Shown here: one piece after another, positions 18,490 through 27,679 of the stretch
How the letters are laid out: each line of letters begins with the position of its first letter
How positions within the stretch are numbered: position 1 is the first letter of the stretch
Origin: G963665495 sp963677785
Lineage (GTDB): Bacteria > Desulfobacterota > Desulfovibrionia > Desulfovibrionales > Desulfovibrionaceae
DNA: 64,000 bases
NCBI GenBank assembly: GCA_963677785.2
Contig: CAXXDH010000003.1
Coordinates: 3,720,001 to 3,784,000, forward strand
Direction: 5' to 3'
Notes under the pieces: generated by a model
Told to the model about the DNA's origin: nothing
Database searches by the model: none
What the model saw: the letters and a program-made list of their open reading frames with translations, nothing else
Position numbers and translations under genes: made by a program

Positions 18490-19485
18490 ATGAAAGGCAC
18501 GTGCCTGGTGACCGGTGGAGCCGGTTTCATGGGGTCTCATTTGTGTAAAGATTTGATGGGGATGGACTATAACGTCATCGCTTTGGATGATCTTAGCGGC
18601 GGCTTTGTTGAAAACGTCCCTGAGGGGACGCTTTTTATTGAAGGCAGCGTCACTGATCACACCCTCATTGAAAAGATTTTTTCGGAACACAAAATTGATT
18701 ATATCTTCCATCTTGCCGCGTACGCGGCGGAAGGCTTGAGCCATTTCATCAAGCGTTTCAACTATACCAACAACCTCATTGGTTCCGTGAATTTGATCAA
18801 TGCCGCGGTTAATCATGAAGTAAAATGCTTTGTGTTTACCTCGTCCATTGCCGCCTACGGTACCAACCAGATCCCCATGACAGAAGATCTGGTGCCCATG
18901 CCTGAGGATTCTTACGGTATTGCCAAATACGCTGTTGAGCTTGATCTAAAAGAAAGCCACGAGATGTTCGGCCTGAATTACATCATTTTCCGTCCGCACA
19001 ATGTTTATGGTGAAAACCAGAACATCGGAGACAAATACCGCAATGTTATCGGTATTTTCATGAATCAGATCATGCAGGACAAGCCCTTGTCGATTTTCGG
19101 TGATGGCGAGCAAACCCGTGCGTTCAGCTATATCAGCGATGTCTCCACCGTCATGGCCAGGTCCATTGAAACCCCCGAGGCCTATAACGAGGTGTTCAAT
19201 GTCGGTGCGGACAAGCCTTACACGGTCAATTATCTGGCTGAAGTCGTTTCCAAGGCCATGGGCAAGCCCTTGAATGTCGTCCATGTCGAGGCCCGCAACG
19301 AAGTGGTCCACGCCTATGCAACCCATGACAAGGTGAAACGGATTTTCAACTACGAAGCTCAGGTGGACCTTGAAGAGGGCGTTAAACGTCAGGCCGAATG
19401 GGCTCAGCGTACCGGAGCCAAAGCAAGCCAGAAGTTCGACAACATTGAGATTATGAAAAATCTCCCTCCCAGCTGGTTGAAATAA
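18490..19485 (+). CDS. NAD-dependent sugar-nucleotide epimerase/dehydratase
   Basis: The 331-residue protein is an extended short-chain dehydrogenase of the UDP-glucose 4-epimerase/dTDP-glucose dehydratase type. It shows the Rossmann motif VTGGAGFMGSH near the N-terminus, LDDLSGG, FHLAAYAAE, a TSS...Y-x3-K active site (SSIAAYG, YGIAKYAVE) and RPHNVYGENQN. It should interconvert or dehydrate a sugar nucleotide in the cytoplasm. The ATG at 18490 is chosen because AAGGAG ends 7 bases before it; a GTG at 18484 would be too close. It is the first gene of a plus-strand run of glycan-related genes, so it probably supplies a precursor for them. The exact sugar is not deducible. Confidence 0.92.
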   Translation: MKGTCLVTGGAGFMGSHLCKDLMGMDYNVIALDDLSGGFVENVPEGTLFIEGSVTDHTLIEKIFSEHKIDYIFHLAAYAAEGLSHFIKRFNYTNNLIGSVNLINAAVNHEVKCFVFTSSIAAYGTNQIPMTEDLVPMPEDSYGIAKYAVELDLKESHEMFGLNYIIFRPHNVYGENQNIGDKYRNVIGIFMNQIMQDKPLSIFGDGEQTRAFSYISDVSTVMARSIETPEAYNEVFNVGADKPYTVNYLAEVVSKAMGKPLNVVHVEARNEVVHAYATHDKVKRIFNYEAQVDLEEGVKRQAEWAQRTGAKASQKFDNIEIMKNLPPSWLK

Positions 19486-19541
19486 TACCGGGGAAAGCAC
19501 CTTCCGGTCAGAATCTCAGCCTCTATTTCGCGGTGATAAAC

Positions 19542-20747
19542 ATGTCCAAAACAAAAAGTAAGACTACTGCAACCGGGAAAATGCAATACCGTCGTAAAGG
19601 TATTGTTGTCTTGGGGATGCATCGTTCGGGTACTTCTGCCGCAACCCGCGTTATCAATTTGCTGGGTGGCGACATTGCCGCAAATCTGATGCCCGGAATG
19701 GCGGGCAATAACGATACGGGGTTCTGGGAATCTCAGGATCTCTACGAAATACATGAGCAAATGCTTTCCGAGGCCGTAGGAGCCACCTGGGATGACCTCT
19801 CGCCTTTCCCAGCCGGATGGTACGATACGCCCAAAGCAGCAGAGTATGTGCAGCGTTTTCAGGAAAAACTGGCTCAAGACTTTGAAAATTCGGCAGTTTT
19901 TGTTTTGAAAGATCCGCGAATTTGCCGTTTGCTGCCTCTTTGGTTGCGGATTTTTGAGCAATTCGAAACTGAGCCTTTTTTCGCCATTCCCATACGTAAT
20001 CCCATTGAAGTGGCACGTTCGCTCAAAAGCAGGGACGGCTTTCATTTTGCCAAGTCCTACCTGCTGTGGTTGCGTCATAATCTGGAAGCCGAACGGGACA
20101 GCAGAGGGTACAAGCGCAGCTTTTTTACCTATGAAATGTTGCTGGAAGACTGGCGCGGCACAATGGCCAAGGTGTATGCCGACCTGGGGCTGGATTTGCC
20201 CCAGATGAGCCATTATCATGATGCGCAGACAGAAGGGTACCTTTCCAGCCGCTGGCGGCATCATGTCATCACCCCTGAGGACGTTTTCGGTCGCCAGGAA
20301 ATTGTGGGATGGGTCAAAACGGCCTACGAAGTCCTGCTCAAGGCAGCCGGAAATGAATTTGAAGGGATGGAAGAAACGCTGGATGCGGTTCTGGATGCGT
20401 TCAATACCGCTGACATGGCTTTTGGCCCGCTGGTGGCAGATACGGAAGTTCGTGCCAGAAAAAACGAAGAGGCGGTTGTCAAGCTGGAAGCCTTGCAGGG
20501 AGAATATGACGAACTGCGTTCCAATTTCATCCGCAAAGACGATGAACTGAGTTCGACTCTCAATAAATTGGTGTATCTGGAAAGCGATAGAGGTGTCAGC
20601 AAAATTAATTCGTTGACCACTGAAATGGAACGCGCGCGCAGGGAAGCCGACAGTTTGCGTGCTGAAATCGAAATGATGCGCAACTCCACAAGCTGGCGTT
20701 TTTCCAAGCCTGTCCGCATGGCAGGTAAATTGCTCGGTAAAGAGTAG
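19542..20747 (+). CDS. Sulfotransferase-family protein with coiled-coil tail
   Basis: A protein of about 401 residues. GIVVLGMHRSGTSA near the N-terminus is the 5'-phosphosulfate-binding loop of PAPS-dependent sulfotransferases, and PFFAIPIRNPIEVARSLKSR fits the 3'-phosphate-binding segment. The likely role is to transfer sulfate from PAPS to a carbohydrate. After about residue 300 comes a coiled coil, ending with a NSTSWRFSKPVRMAGKLL motif that recurs at the ends of surface-glycan enzymes. The ATG at 19542 is used; the ribosome site is weak. No APS kinase gene for PAPS is in the window. It lies 56 bases after the epimerase gene. Confidence 0.85.
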   Translation: MSKTKSKTTATGKMQYRRKGIVVLGMHRSGTSAATRVINLLGGDIAANLMPGMAGNNDTGFWESQDLYEIHEQMLSEAVGATWDDLSPFPAGWYDTPKAAEYVQRFQEKLAQDFENSAVFVLKDPRICRLLPLWLRIFEQFETEPFFAIPIRNPIEVARSLKSRDGFHFAKSYLLWLRHNLEAERDSRGYKRSFFTYEMLLEDWRGTMAKVYADLGLDLPQMSHYHDAQTEGYLSSRWRHHVITPEDVFGRQEIVGWVKTAYEVLLKAAGNEFEGMEETLDAVLDAFNTADMAFGPLVADTEVRARKNEEAVVKLEALQGEYDELRSNFIRKDDELSSTLNKLVYLESDRGVSKINSLTTEMERARREADSLRAEIEMMRNSTSWRFSKPVRMAGKLLGKE

Positions 20748-20883
20748 CGCTTGTTTGTTTCAACGGAAGCGGACGAACTGACCAGTAGTTGTTTCCGGCC
20801 GGTCGTATAACACGGACAAATGGTGCGGGAACGTTTCGTATGCTCAGGATCTGTCCATACCGAAAAAACAACTGAGGTTTTGG

Positions 20884-21081
20884 ATGATTAAAATACAGGT
20901 AGAACGCGATTTATGCACAAGCTGCGGCGTTTGCTGGCATGAAATGTGCGATGTTTTTGGCCATGATCAGGATTCACTGGTAGTCCTCCAAAAGGATACC
21001 ATTGACGACTCAAGAAAAAATGATATTGAGCGTGTTGCGGATATTTGTCCTGGCGAGGTCATAGCGTATTCTCAAATCTAA
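20884..21081 (+). CDS. Single-cluster 4Fe-4S ferredoxin
   Basis: A 65-residue protein with C-x2-C-x2-C (CTSCGVC, residues 11-17) and a distal CPG cysteine (about 55), the ligand set of monocluster [4Fe-4S] (or [3Fe-4S]) ferredoxins common in Desulfovibrio. An extra Cys22 is present. It could supply electrons to the two radical SAM enzymes encoded 3-5 kb downstream; the placement inside a glycan cluster supports that, but this is inference. The gap of 136 bases before it has no clear terminator. Confidence 0.88.
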   Translation: MIKIQVERDLCTSCGVCWHEMCDVFGHDQDSLVVLQKDTIDDSRKNDIERVADICPGEVIAYSQI

Positions 21082-21219
21082 GAATCCCTGAACGCCTCTG
21101 GAGAATCACTCAAGAGGCGTTCTAATTTCTTTTGTATCCCGTCATAAAGCGGTGAAGTTAAAAATCGGATCAATAGGCGTGTTCGGTCGCCTGCTGGTGT
21201 GTTGTTACTGGAGCACAGA

Positions 21220-22617
21220 ATGAACAAAGCTTGCAAACGAGTCCTTGTATTTTCCTCGGATATCCTCCCTTTGCCTGGGCTGCCGACTTCCGGAGGAGGA
21301 TTGCGCAGCTGGCAGATTATCAAAGGACTTGAGGCCAATGGCATCAAAGTTGATTTTTCCATGCCTGGAGAAGATCGTTTTCTGGAGCGGGAATATGGTG
21401 ACAAGATTCCAGAAGACGTAAAAAAGACTTCCTGGAAGCAGAACAACCAGGATGAGATTGTCGCCCATTTCAATCCGGATGCAATCATTTTCGCCAATCC
21501 TGATCTTAATTGCCTGCAAAAAGAGCACGGCATACCGATACTAAGCGACATGCACGGCCCACGGCTTATTGAATTCGAACTGCTCAACAGCGACGATTCT
21601 CCCAGCATGCGCGGACGCAATATCAGGCGCAAGTTGAGCAATTTTATGCGCAGCGATTATTTTACCTGCGCGGGAAGATGGCAGCGGTATTATTTTCTGA
21701 GCTACTTCATGATGGCTGGTTACAAACTGGAGGATATCCGGGTTGATTTCATGCCGGTTTCTCTGGCTCCCGAACAGCCCGTCATGGATAAGGATCTCAA
21801 GGAAAAACGCTTCATCTACTCGGGCGGTTTCTATCCCTGGCAGAATCCCATGACCAGCCTGTACGCCATGAATGAAGCGCTGGCCACATTCAACGACGGC
21901 GCTCTGCATGTTTTTGGCGGGTCGCATAATGTCAACCAGGCCGATACGCTGAATTTCGCCAAAATGAAGGAGACGCTTGAGCAGAACTCCAGAATTCATT
22001 TTCGCGGCTATCTTTCCAGAGACGACGTAATCGAAGAATACCGGACAGGGTATGTGGCCTTCGAAGTGATGGCCCGCAACTTTGAACGGGAAATGGCTTT
22101 TACAACCCGGACCATTGAATTCATGTGGGCCGGCTTACCCGTGATTTACAACGATTATGCGGATCTCTCGGACTATATACTGGAATACGACGCGGGTTGG
22201 TGTGTGAATCCGGATGATCCGGACGCGATCAAAAAGGCCATCCAAGAAGCCTTGAACGAGCCCGAACTGGTCGTAGCCAAAGGCCGGAATGCGCAAAGAC
22301 TTGTTAAAGACTGTTTTTCCTGGGACAAAACCATCCGTCCCGTGTTGCGTTTTCTGGAGAATCCTGTGCTGACGCATCATGAACCAGACATGCTGGAAAC
22401 GCCCATACCCTATATTTTGCAGGGGGGCGATCCCAGAGACACGGCATCGGTTCTTGCTTCGTTGGTGATAGAAAATCGCGAACTGCATAAAGAACTGGAC
22501 AGCGTTTTTTGCAGCAGAAGCATGCAAATGGCCAAAGGCGTGAGCAAAATGTATCGCGGTGCTTCCAAAGTATCCGGCAAGGCCAGAAGCCTTGCGGCAA
22601 AATTATTGAAAAAGTAG
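21220..22617 (+). CDS. GT-B glycosyltransferase (GT4-like), copy 1
   Basis: A protein of about 465 residues starting at ATG 21220 with GGAG 6 bases upstream. It reads as a GT-B glycosyltransferase: an N-terminal GGGLRSWQIIKGL loop, a hinge near FIYSGGFYPWQNP, and a C-terminal donor-site block AFTTRTIEFMWAGLPVIYND. The last 50 residues form a basic, helical tail (SRSMQMAKGVSKMYRG) that may contact the membrane. It is clearly paralogous to the gene immediately downstream (shared DMHGPR, TTRTIEF/TTRTVEF and YDAGWCV blocks). The acceptor and sugar are unknown; the context suggests a surface polysaccharide or glycoprotein glycan. Confidence 0.85.
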   Translation: MNKACKRVLVFSSDILPLPGLPTSGGGLRSWQIIKGLEANGIKVDFSMPGEDRFLEREYGDKIPEDVKKTSWKQNNQDEIVAHFNPDAIIFANPDLNCLQKEHGIPILSDMHGPRLIEFELLNSDDSPSMRGRNIRRKLSNFMRSDYFTCAGRWQRYYFLSYFMMAGYKLEDIRVDFMPVSLAPEQPVMDKDLKEKRFIYSGGFYPWQNPMTSLYAMNEALATFNDGALHVFGGSHNVNQADTLNFAKMKETLEQNSRIHFRGYLSRDDVIEEYRTGYVAFEVMARNFEREMAFTTRTIEFMWAGLPVIYNDYADLSDYILEYDAGWCVNPDDPDAIKKAIQEALNEPELVVAKGRNAQRLVKDCFSWDKTIRPVLRFLENPVLTHHEPDMLETPIPYILQGGDPRDTASVLASLVIENRELHKELDSVFCSRSMQMAKGVSKMYRGASKVSGKARSLAAKLLKK

Positions 22618-22621
22618 CGTA

Positions 22622-23938
22622 ATGAGCAAAGTACTTGTCTTTGCCTCGGACATTCTTCCACTCGAAGGATTGCCCACTTCCGGTGGGGGATTGCGGAGCT
22701 GGCAGTTGATTCAGGGGTTGCTGAGCCGGGGGCTCGATGTAGATTATCGTATGCCTGCCGAGCGCTTTCTTACCCGGAATTTTTCTGATGTCATTGGAAA
22801 AAAATATGCATCCATCATGTGGACGCCGGCGGACCAGGAGCAGATTATTGCTTCGTCCAAGCCGGATGTGATTCTGTTCGTCAACCCCGAGCAGAATAAT
22901 CTCGCCCGCCATCCGGGCATCCCGATTGTCACGGATCTGCACGGTCCGCGCATTCTGGAAACCACGTATAACGACCATCCGGACTCACAGCGCGTACGCG
23001 CTGTGTTTATATCGAAAAAACTGGCCAAACTGGCGGAAGCGGATTACATCACATGCGCGGGCTGGCGGCAGCGCTTTTATTTTCTGGCTTTCCTGTTGGC
23101 CACGGGCAGGGAAGAATCGGAAATTGATATTGCCTACATTCCCATATCGCTTTCGCCCGAGCTGCCTGCTTTTGAAAAAGACCTCGAAGCGCGCCGACTT
23201 GTTTACGCCGGGGGTTTTTATCCGTGGCAGCGTGCTACCAATCCTTTGAACGCTTTGGAAGAGGTACTCCGCGTCGATCAGAGCGGTTGGCTGGATATTT
23301 ATGGCGGCAGCCACAAGGTTTCCAAACAGGATGAACTCAATTTTACCGCCTGCATGGATCGGTTGCAAAAGAACGACCGGGTTTGTTTTCACGGCTACCA
23401 ACCCAGGTCCGTACTGCTCGAAGCCTTCTCGAAGTCCCTTGCCGCCTTTGAGGTAATGGAAAAAAACTACGAGCGCGAACTGGCCTTTACCACCCGGACC
23501 GTGGAATTTTTATGGGCCGGGCTCCCGGTTATTTACAATAATTATGCGGAACTCTCCGAACATATTCGCGAATATGACGCGGGCTGGTGCGTGGATGCCT
23601 CGGATACACAATCCGTGCAGGAGGCTGTCCGCGAGGTGCTCGCTCATCCGGAGAAGGCCCAGGAAAAGGGCGCCAATGCGCAGCGCCTCGTACGGGACCG
23701 TTTTACCTGGGACAAGACCATCGAGCCGTTGGCCGCTTTCTGTCAGCATCCCCAATTGAAAACCAGGCCCAAAAATTATTTTCGTTTATATCCTTTCCGG
23801 CGCCCCACCATGAACCGCCTTTCTTCCATTCATATGGAATTTTGTTCCCGGCCGTTTCATGATTTTATTCGATACTGCCTTGCCAAGGCCGTGGAAAAGA
23901 CGATAGACCGACTCCGCCAAGGAGAAGTTAAATCTTGA
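22622..23938 (+). CDS. GT-B glycosyltransferase (GT4-like), copy 2
   Basis: A 438-residue paralogue of the preceding gene, only 4 bases after its stop, hence co-transcribed. It keeps the same landmarks: LPTSGGGLRSWQLIQGL near the start, TDLHGPR, YAGGFYPWQ, and AFTTRTVEFLWAGLPVIYNN. The C-terminal tail differs in sequence from copy 1 and is shorter. A tandem pair of this type usually adds two successive sugars of similar geometry, or one copy has diverged in specificity. No membrane segments are visible. Substrates are unknown. Confidence 0.85.
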   Translation: MSKVLVFASDILPLEGLPTSGGGLRSWQLIQGLLSRGLDVDYRMPAERFLTRNFSDVIGKKYASIMWTPADQEQIIASSKPDVILFVNPEQNNLARHPGIPIVTDLHGPRILETTYNDHPDSQRVRAVFISKKLAKLAEADYITCAGWRQRFYFLAFLLATGREESEIDIAYIPISLSPELPAFEKDLEARRLVYAGGFYPWQRATNPLNALEEVLRVDQSGWLDIYGGSHKVSKQDELNFTACMDRLQKNDRVCFHGYQPRSVLLEAFSKSLAAFEVMEKNYERELAFTTRTVEFLWAGLPVIYNNYAELSEHIREYDAGWCVDASDTQSVQEAVREVLAHPEKAQEKGANAQRLVRDRFTWDKTIEPLAAFCQHPQLKTRPKNYFRLYPFRRPTMNRLSSIHMEFCSRPFHDFIRYCLAKAVEKTIDRLRQGEVKS

Positions 23939-24012
23939 TACCTGCCCGGCCGAATGCGGCTTACGTTCATGCAGTGGGTTACTTTAAGCCTTATTTTTAA
24001 TGAGGAATTCCT

Positions 24013-25485
24013 ATGTCGATGACTAATGCCATCCAAGTGAAACTGGAAAATGAGCAACTCCTCTGGAAAGAGGTTGAAGCAAAACAGACGGTGCTCAAGG
24101 CCATGCCGCCGAGGATCACCTTTGAAACAAGCCGCCGCTGCAATCTTTCCTGCAGGTTCTGTTGTCATTTCACTACCAAGTACGTGGCGCGTCAAAGTCC
24201 CATGAACCAGACCTTCATGGAACCCAAACTCATCAATAGAATTGCCGAGGAACTGTTTCCGACTTTGCAATATTATGAGGCCACGTTGCTTGGTGATCCG
24301 TTTCTTTCGCCGAATCTGGACCTTGAGCTTGATCTGGCTGAAAAACATGGCGTCTTTTTTCGCCCCACAACCAACGGAACCACGCTTACGGAAGCCAATC
24401 TGGACAAGATTGACGGACGGATGGACTGGCTCAAGTGCAGTTTCGACAGTCACATTCGTGGTGTCTATAATTTTATCCGTATCGGCGCCCGGTTTGAAAA
24501 TACGGTCAAAAAACTCAAGCGGTTCAACAAGCGCCGCGAACAGATGAATCCTGTTCCGTATTTTCGCGTCGGCCTGGTGCTCAATGACCTCAATGTGGAC
24601 GAACTCCCCGAGTATCTGGTCTGGTGCCATGAAGAACTGGGCGTTGACGATGTCGAGATCATGGGCCTGAACGTCAATGACAACCATATGGAACCGTTGT
24701 CTGTTTTTGACAAGGCCGACCGGGTCAACGCTATGCTGGACAAGACCATTGAAACCGCTTTGGATAAAAAATACAAACTGCGTCTGGCCTTCACCCAAAT
24801 GCCCAAACCGGGGGGAGACCGTTTCGTCTGCCAGAAACGCAGCAAAGAACTCAAGGAACAGCAGCGGGACATCGGCTTCATTGCTCCGCGGAATTTCGAC
24901 AAGATGAGTTACGTTATTCAGGCGGAAAGCAATCGCTGGGAAGTCGGCGATACGGGTGTGGTCTGGAGCAACAACATGCGGCGGCAGGATATCTGTGAAG
25001 AGTTTTTCAATCGTCCGTTTTTCCTGCCCAACGGTAGTATTGAAGCTTGCGGCAACAGCAATACGTTCATGATGGGCAACATCAAACGCCAGCCTTTCAA
25101 GGAAATCTGGAACAACGAACTGTACCAGGATATTCGCAAGCGGATGTATTCCGGACGCATCAATGAAAATTGGTACGACGCCTGCAACGAATGTATTTGC
25201 ATGGGCGTGACCTATGATCGCGAAACGTCCGATCATCGCCATAAAAATCACTATCGAGTAACCAAGACCAAGGACAAAGGCGAAGGGCGTATTGCCATCG
25301 GTGTCTCTCAGCGGCCCACTCCGTGGCCAGAGGACGGAATTGTCAAGAACCTGGTCTGGCGCGCAAAGAATTTTGCGCACCGCACACTTCCGGAAGAACA
25401 GAAAGAGTTTTTGGCAAAAGTCTATCGCCGCGTACGGGAAAGTGGCCCGGTAACCAGATTATACCAGATGCTGCACAAGCAGTAG
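24013..25485 (+). CDS. Radical SAM/SPASM enzyme, copy 1
   Basis: The 490-residue protein carries the radical SAM CxxxCxxC motif as CNLSCRFC (C43, C47, C50), followed by TLLGDPFLSPNLD and PTTNGTTLT strand motifs of the barrel. The second half has a SPASM-like auxiliary-cluster region: CGNSNTFMMGN, then ACNECICMG about 50 residues on. Such enzymes modify peptides or sugars by radical chemistry. Its neighbours are glycosyltransferases and a sulfotransferase, so a carbohydrate or glycoprotein substrate is plausible, but no precursor peptide gene is seen. It is strongly similar to the next gene over its whole length. Confidence 0.88.
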   Translation: MSMTNAIQVKLENEQLLWKEVEAKQTVLKAMPPRITFETSRRCNLSCRFCCHFTTKYVARQSPMNQTFMEPKLINRIAEELFPTLQYYEATLLGDPFLSPNLDLELDLAEKHGVFFRPTTNGTTLTEANLDKIDGRMDWLKCSFDSHIRGVYNFIRIGARFENTVKKLKRFNKRREQMNPVPYFRVGLVLNDLNVDELPEYLVWCHEELGVDDVEIMGLNVNDNHMEPLSVFDKADRVNAMLDKTIETALDKKYKLRLAFTQMPKPGGDRFVCQKRSKELKEQQRDIGFIAPRNFDKMSYVIQAESNRWEVGDTGVVWSNNMRRQDICEEFFNRPFFLPNGSIEACGNSNTFMMGNIKRQPFKEIWNNELYQDIRKRMYSGRINENWYDACNECICMGVTYDRETSDHRHKNHYRVTKTKDKGEGRIAIGVSQRPTPWPEDGIVKNLVWRAKNFAHRTLPEEQKEFLAKVYRRVRESGPVTRLYQMLHKQ

Positions 25486-25517
25486 TGCACCATAAAGATG
25501 TCAGTTAAGGAGCGACC

Positions 25518-27359
25518 ATGCAATATACCAAAGAGTTCAAGCTGAAAAACGAAGACGAGCTCTGGGAGTGTGTGGACAATAAGCAGACCTATATCCCGAA
25601 TTTTCCTCCCCGGATAACCTTTCAGACACATAAACGGTGCAATCTGGCGTGCCGTTTTTGTTATCATTTTGCGCACAAGTTTTTTGATAACCGCAGTCCG
25701 CTGGATATGCCGGTCATGGATCTCCGGCTGATCGAGAAGGTGGCGGAAGAGCTGTTTCCCACGCTGCAGTATTATGAAACCACCTTATTGGGTGATCCAT
25801 TTCTTTCGCCGAATCTGGACAATGAGTTGCGGCTGGCCGCGCGTTATGGCGTGTACATGCGTCCGACCACCAACGGGACCACTTTGACCGAAGCCAACCT
25901 GGATAAAGTGGACGGCCGTATGGACTGGTTGAAATGCAGTTTCGACAGTCATATCCGTGGGTTGTATAACAATATCCGCATCGGCGCCCGGTATGAGAAC
26001 ACGGTAAAGAAACTCAAGCGCTTCAACAAACGCCGGGAAACCATGAATCCCAAACCCTGGTTCCGTCTGGGGGTCGTGATAAACGACTTGAATGTGGAAA
26101 CCCTGCCGGACTATTTTCTCTGGGCTCATGAGGAAATGGGCGTTGATGATGTGGAAATGATGGGGCTCAATGTTGACCGCGACCATATCGAGAGCCTGCA
26201 GATTTTTGATAAGGCCCCACTGGTAAACAAGATTCTGGACAAGGTCATTGATCTGGCCTTGACCAAAAAATATCGTCTGCGTCTGGATTTTACGCAGATG
26301 CCCGAACCCGGAGGCGACAAATTCGTCTGTCAGAAACGCAGTGCAGAACTCCGGGAGATGCAGAAACCCATGGGATATATCCCGCCGCGCGATTTTGAGA
26401 AAATGAGCTACATCATTCAGAACCCGCGAAACGCCTGGGAGACCAACGACTACGGCTATGTCTGGAGCAACAACATGCGGCGTCAGGATGTCTGCGTGGA
26501 GTTTTTCAACCGGCCATTCGTCATTGACAACGGTACGGTGGAAGCGTGCGGCAACTGCAACACGTTCTACATGGGCAATCTCAAGCATCGGAATTTCTCA
26601 GAAATCTGGAACAGCGAATTGTATCAGGACATACGCTGGAAGATGTTCAACGGCACCATCAATAAAGACTGGTACGCGGCCTGCAACGACTGTATCTGCA
26701 TGGGCGTCACTTATGACCGCGGACGTTCCGACCATCGCCATAAGAGTTTTTACCGCGTGACCACCACCGAGGCCAAAGGTGAAAACAGGGTTCCGGTTGG
26801 ACCGACTCATGGTCCTGTGGACTGGCCGGAGGAATTCTGCCTTGAGGACTATCAGCAGCGTGTCGATATGTTCAAGGACTATGAAGTCGTGCTGCCAGGT
26901 AAAGGCAAGCTGTACTTTTCCGATTTGGACAAGGAAACGGCAAAGGTCGTAATGGAAGGGGACATCCGCTGGGACAAGGTGAACACCTTTACCCCCCTGG
27001 CTCTGAGTGGAAAACGGTTTATCAAAGGCATCTATGCCGAGGCTCCATCCAAGCTTACGTATCCAATCCCGGAAGGGAGCAGGGCGTTTCAGGCAGTTGT
27101 CGGACTGTACGATACGGAGAATCCCGCACGCCGGATTATGAACGACAGTCCGGGGTTTGTTGGAGAAGCTGTGATGCGCGTACTGCTTGATGGAGAGGAA
27201 GTTTTTCATTCCGGAAAACTGACTGCCCAGACACCTGCCCGTGCGGTGGACATCGATGTTACAGGCGGAACGCAGTTGACATTGATTACCGAAGCCTTTG
27301 ACCCGCAACGGCCGAATTTCTGCTGGACTGTGTGGGCTGACGCGCATTTTATCAAGTAA
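25518..27359 (+). CDS. Radical SAM/SPASM enzyme fused to an NPCBM carbohydrate-binding domain, copy 2
   Basis: A 613-residue protein. Residues 1 to about 450 repeat the preceding enzyme (CNLACRFC at 41-48; CGNCNTFYMGN and ACNDCICMG in the SPASM region; the DHRHKSFYRV end block). From about 460 to 613 there is a separate domain that fits NPCBM/NEW2: KLYFSDLDKE, SGKRFIKGIYAEAPS, FQAVVGLYDT, RVLLDGEEVFHSGKL, VDIDVTGGTQL, TVWADAHFI. NPCBM modules bind carbohydrate and are usually joined to glycoside hydrolases. The fusion implies that this radical enzyme is held to a glycan or glycan-bearing substrate. It ends the cluster, followed by the terminator at 27392-27444. Confidence 0.88.
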   Translation: MQYTKEFKLKNEDELWECVDNKQTYIPNFPPRITFQTHKRCNLACRFCYHFAHKFFDNRSPLDMPVMDLRLIEKVAEELFPTLQYYETTLLGDPFLSPNLDNELRLAARYGVYMRPTTNGTTLTEANLDKVDGRMDWLKCSFDSHIRGLYNNIRIGARYENTVKKLKRFNKRRETMNPKPWFRLGVVINDLNVETLPDYFLWAHEEMGVDDVEMMGLNVDRDHIESLQIFDKAPLVNKILDKVIDLALTKKYRLRLDFTQMPEPGGDKFVCQKRSAELREMQKPMGYIPPRDFEKMSYIIQNPRNAWETNDYGYVWSNNMRRQDVCVEFFNRPFVIDNGTVEACGNCNTFYMGNLKHRNFSEIWNSELYQDIRWKMFNGTINKDWYAACNDCICMGVTYDRGRSDHRHKSFYRVTTTEAKGENRVPVGPTHGPVDWPEEFCLEDYQQRVDMFKDYEVVLPGKGKLYFSDLDKETAKVVMEGDIRWDKVNTFTPLALSGKRFIKGIYAEAPSKLTYPIPEGSRAFQAVVGLYDTENPARRIMNDSPGFVGEAVMRVLLDGEEVFHSGKLTAQTPARAVDIDVTGGTQLTLITEAFDPQRPNFCWTVWADAHFIK

Positions 27360-27391
27360 TAGCTGAACACGTTATCACATACGCTCTTTTG

Positions 27392-27444
27392 AGGGCCTGC
27401 TACAAGAGTATTTATCAATTGTTGCAGGCCCTTGTTTTTTTTTT
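27392..27444 (+). terminator. Intrinsic terminator of the glycan/radical SAM cluster
   Basis: A nine-pair stem AGGGCCTGC / GCAGGCCCT (27392-27400 with 27424-27432), with additional pairing inside the loop, is followed by TTG and a run of ten T. Confidence 0.85.
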
Positions 27445-27679
27445 GAAGGAGAGCAGGTCCCTGGTCGACCAGAACCTTTTCAGGTTGTCGAAGAGCTGAA
27501 AAGCGCCCAGGAAAGAATAATGTGATTTTTCCCACTTTTTGCGTCTTCATCCCCTTGCAAGCGGCGTATAATAAGGCTATAGCAGATGGCGACGTGTTTG
27601 AGGGTGTTCGTAAAAATTAAGAAATAGAAACGAGTGAAAATTACAGCTGAACCCTTCTTGTGAAAAAAATGGTTTTCGC

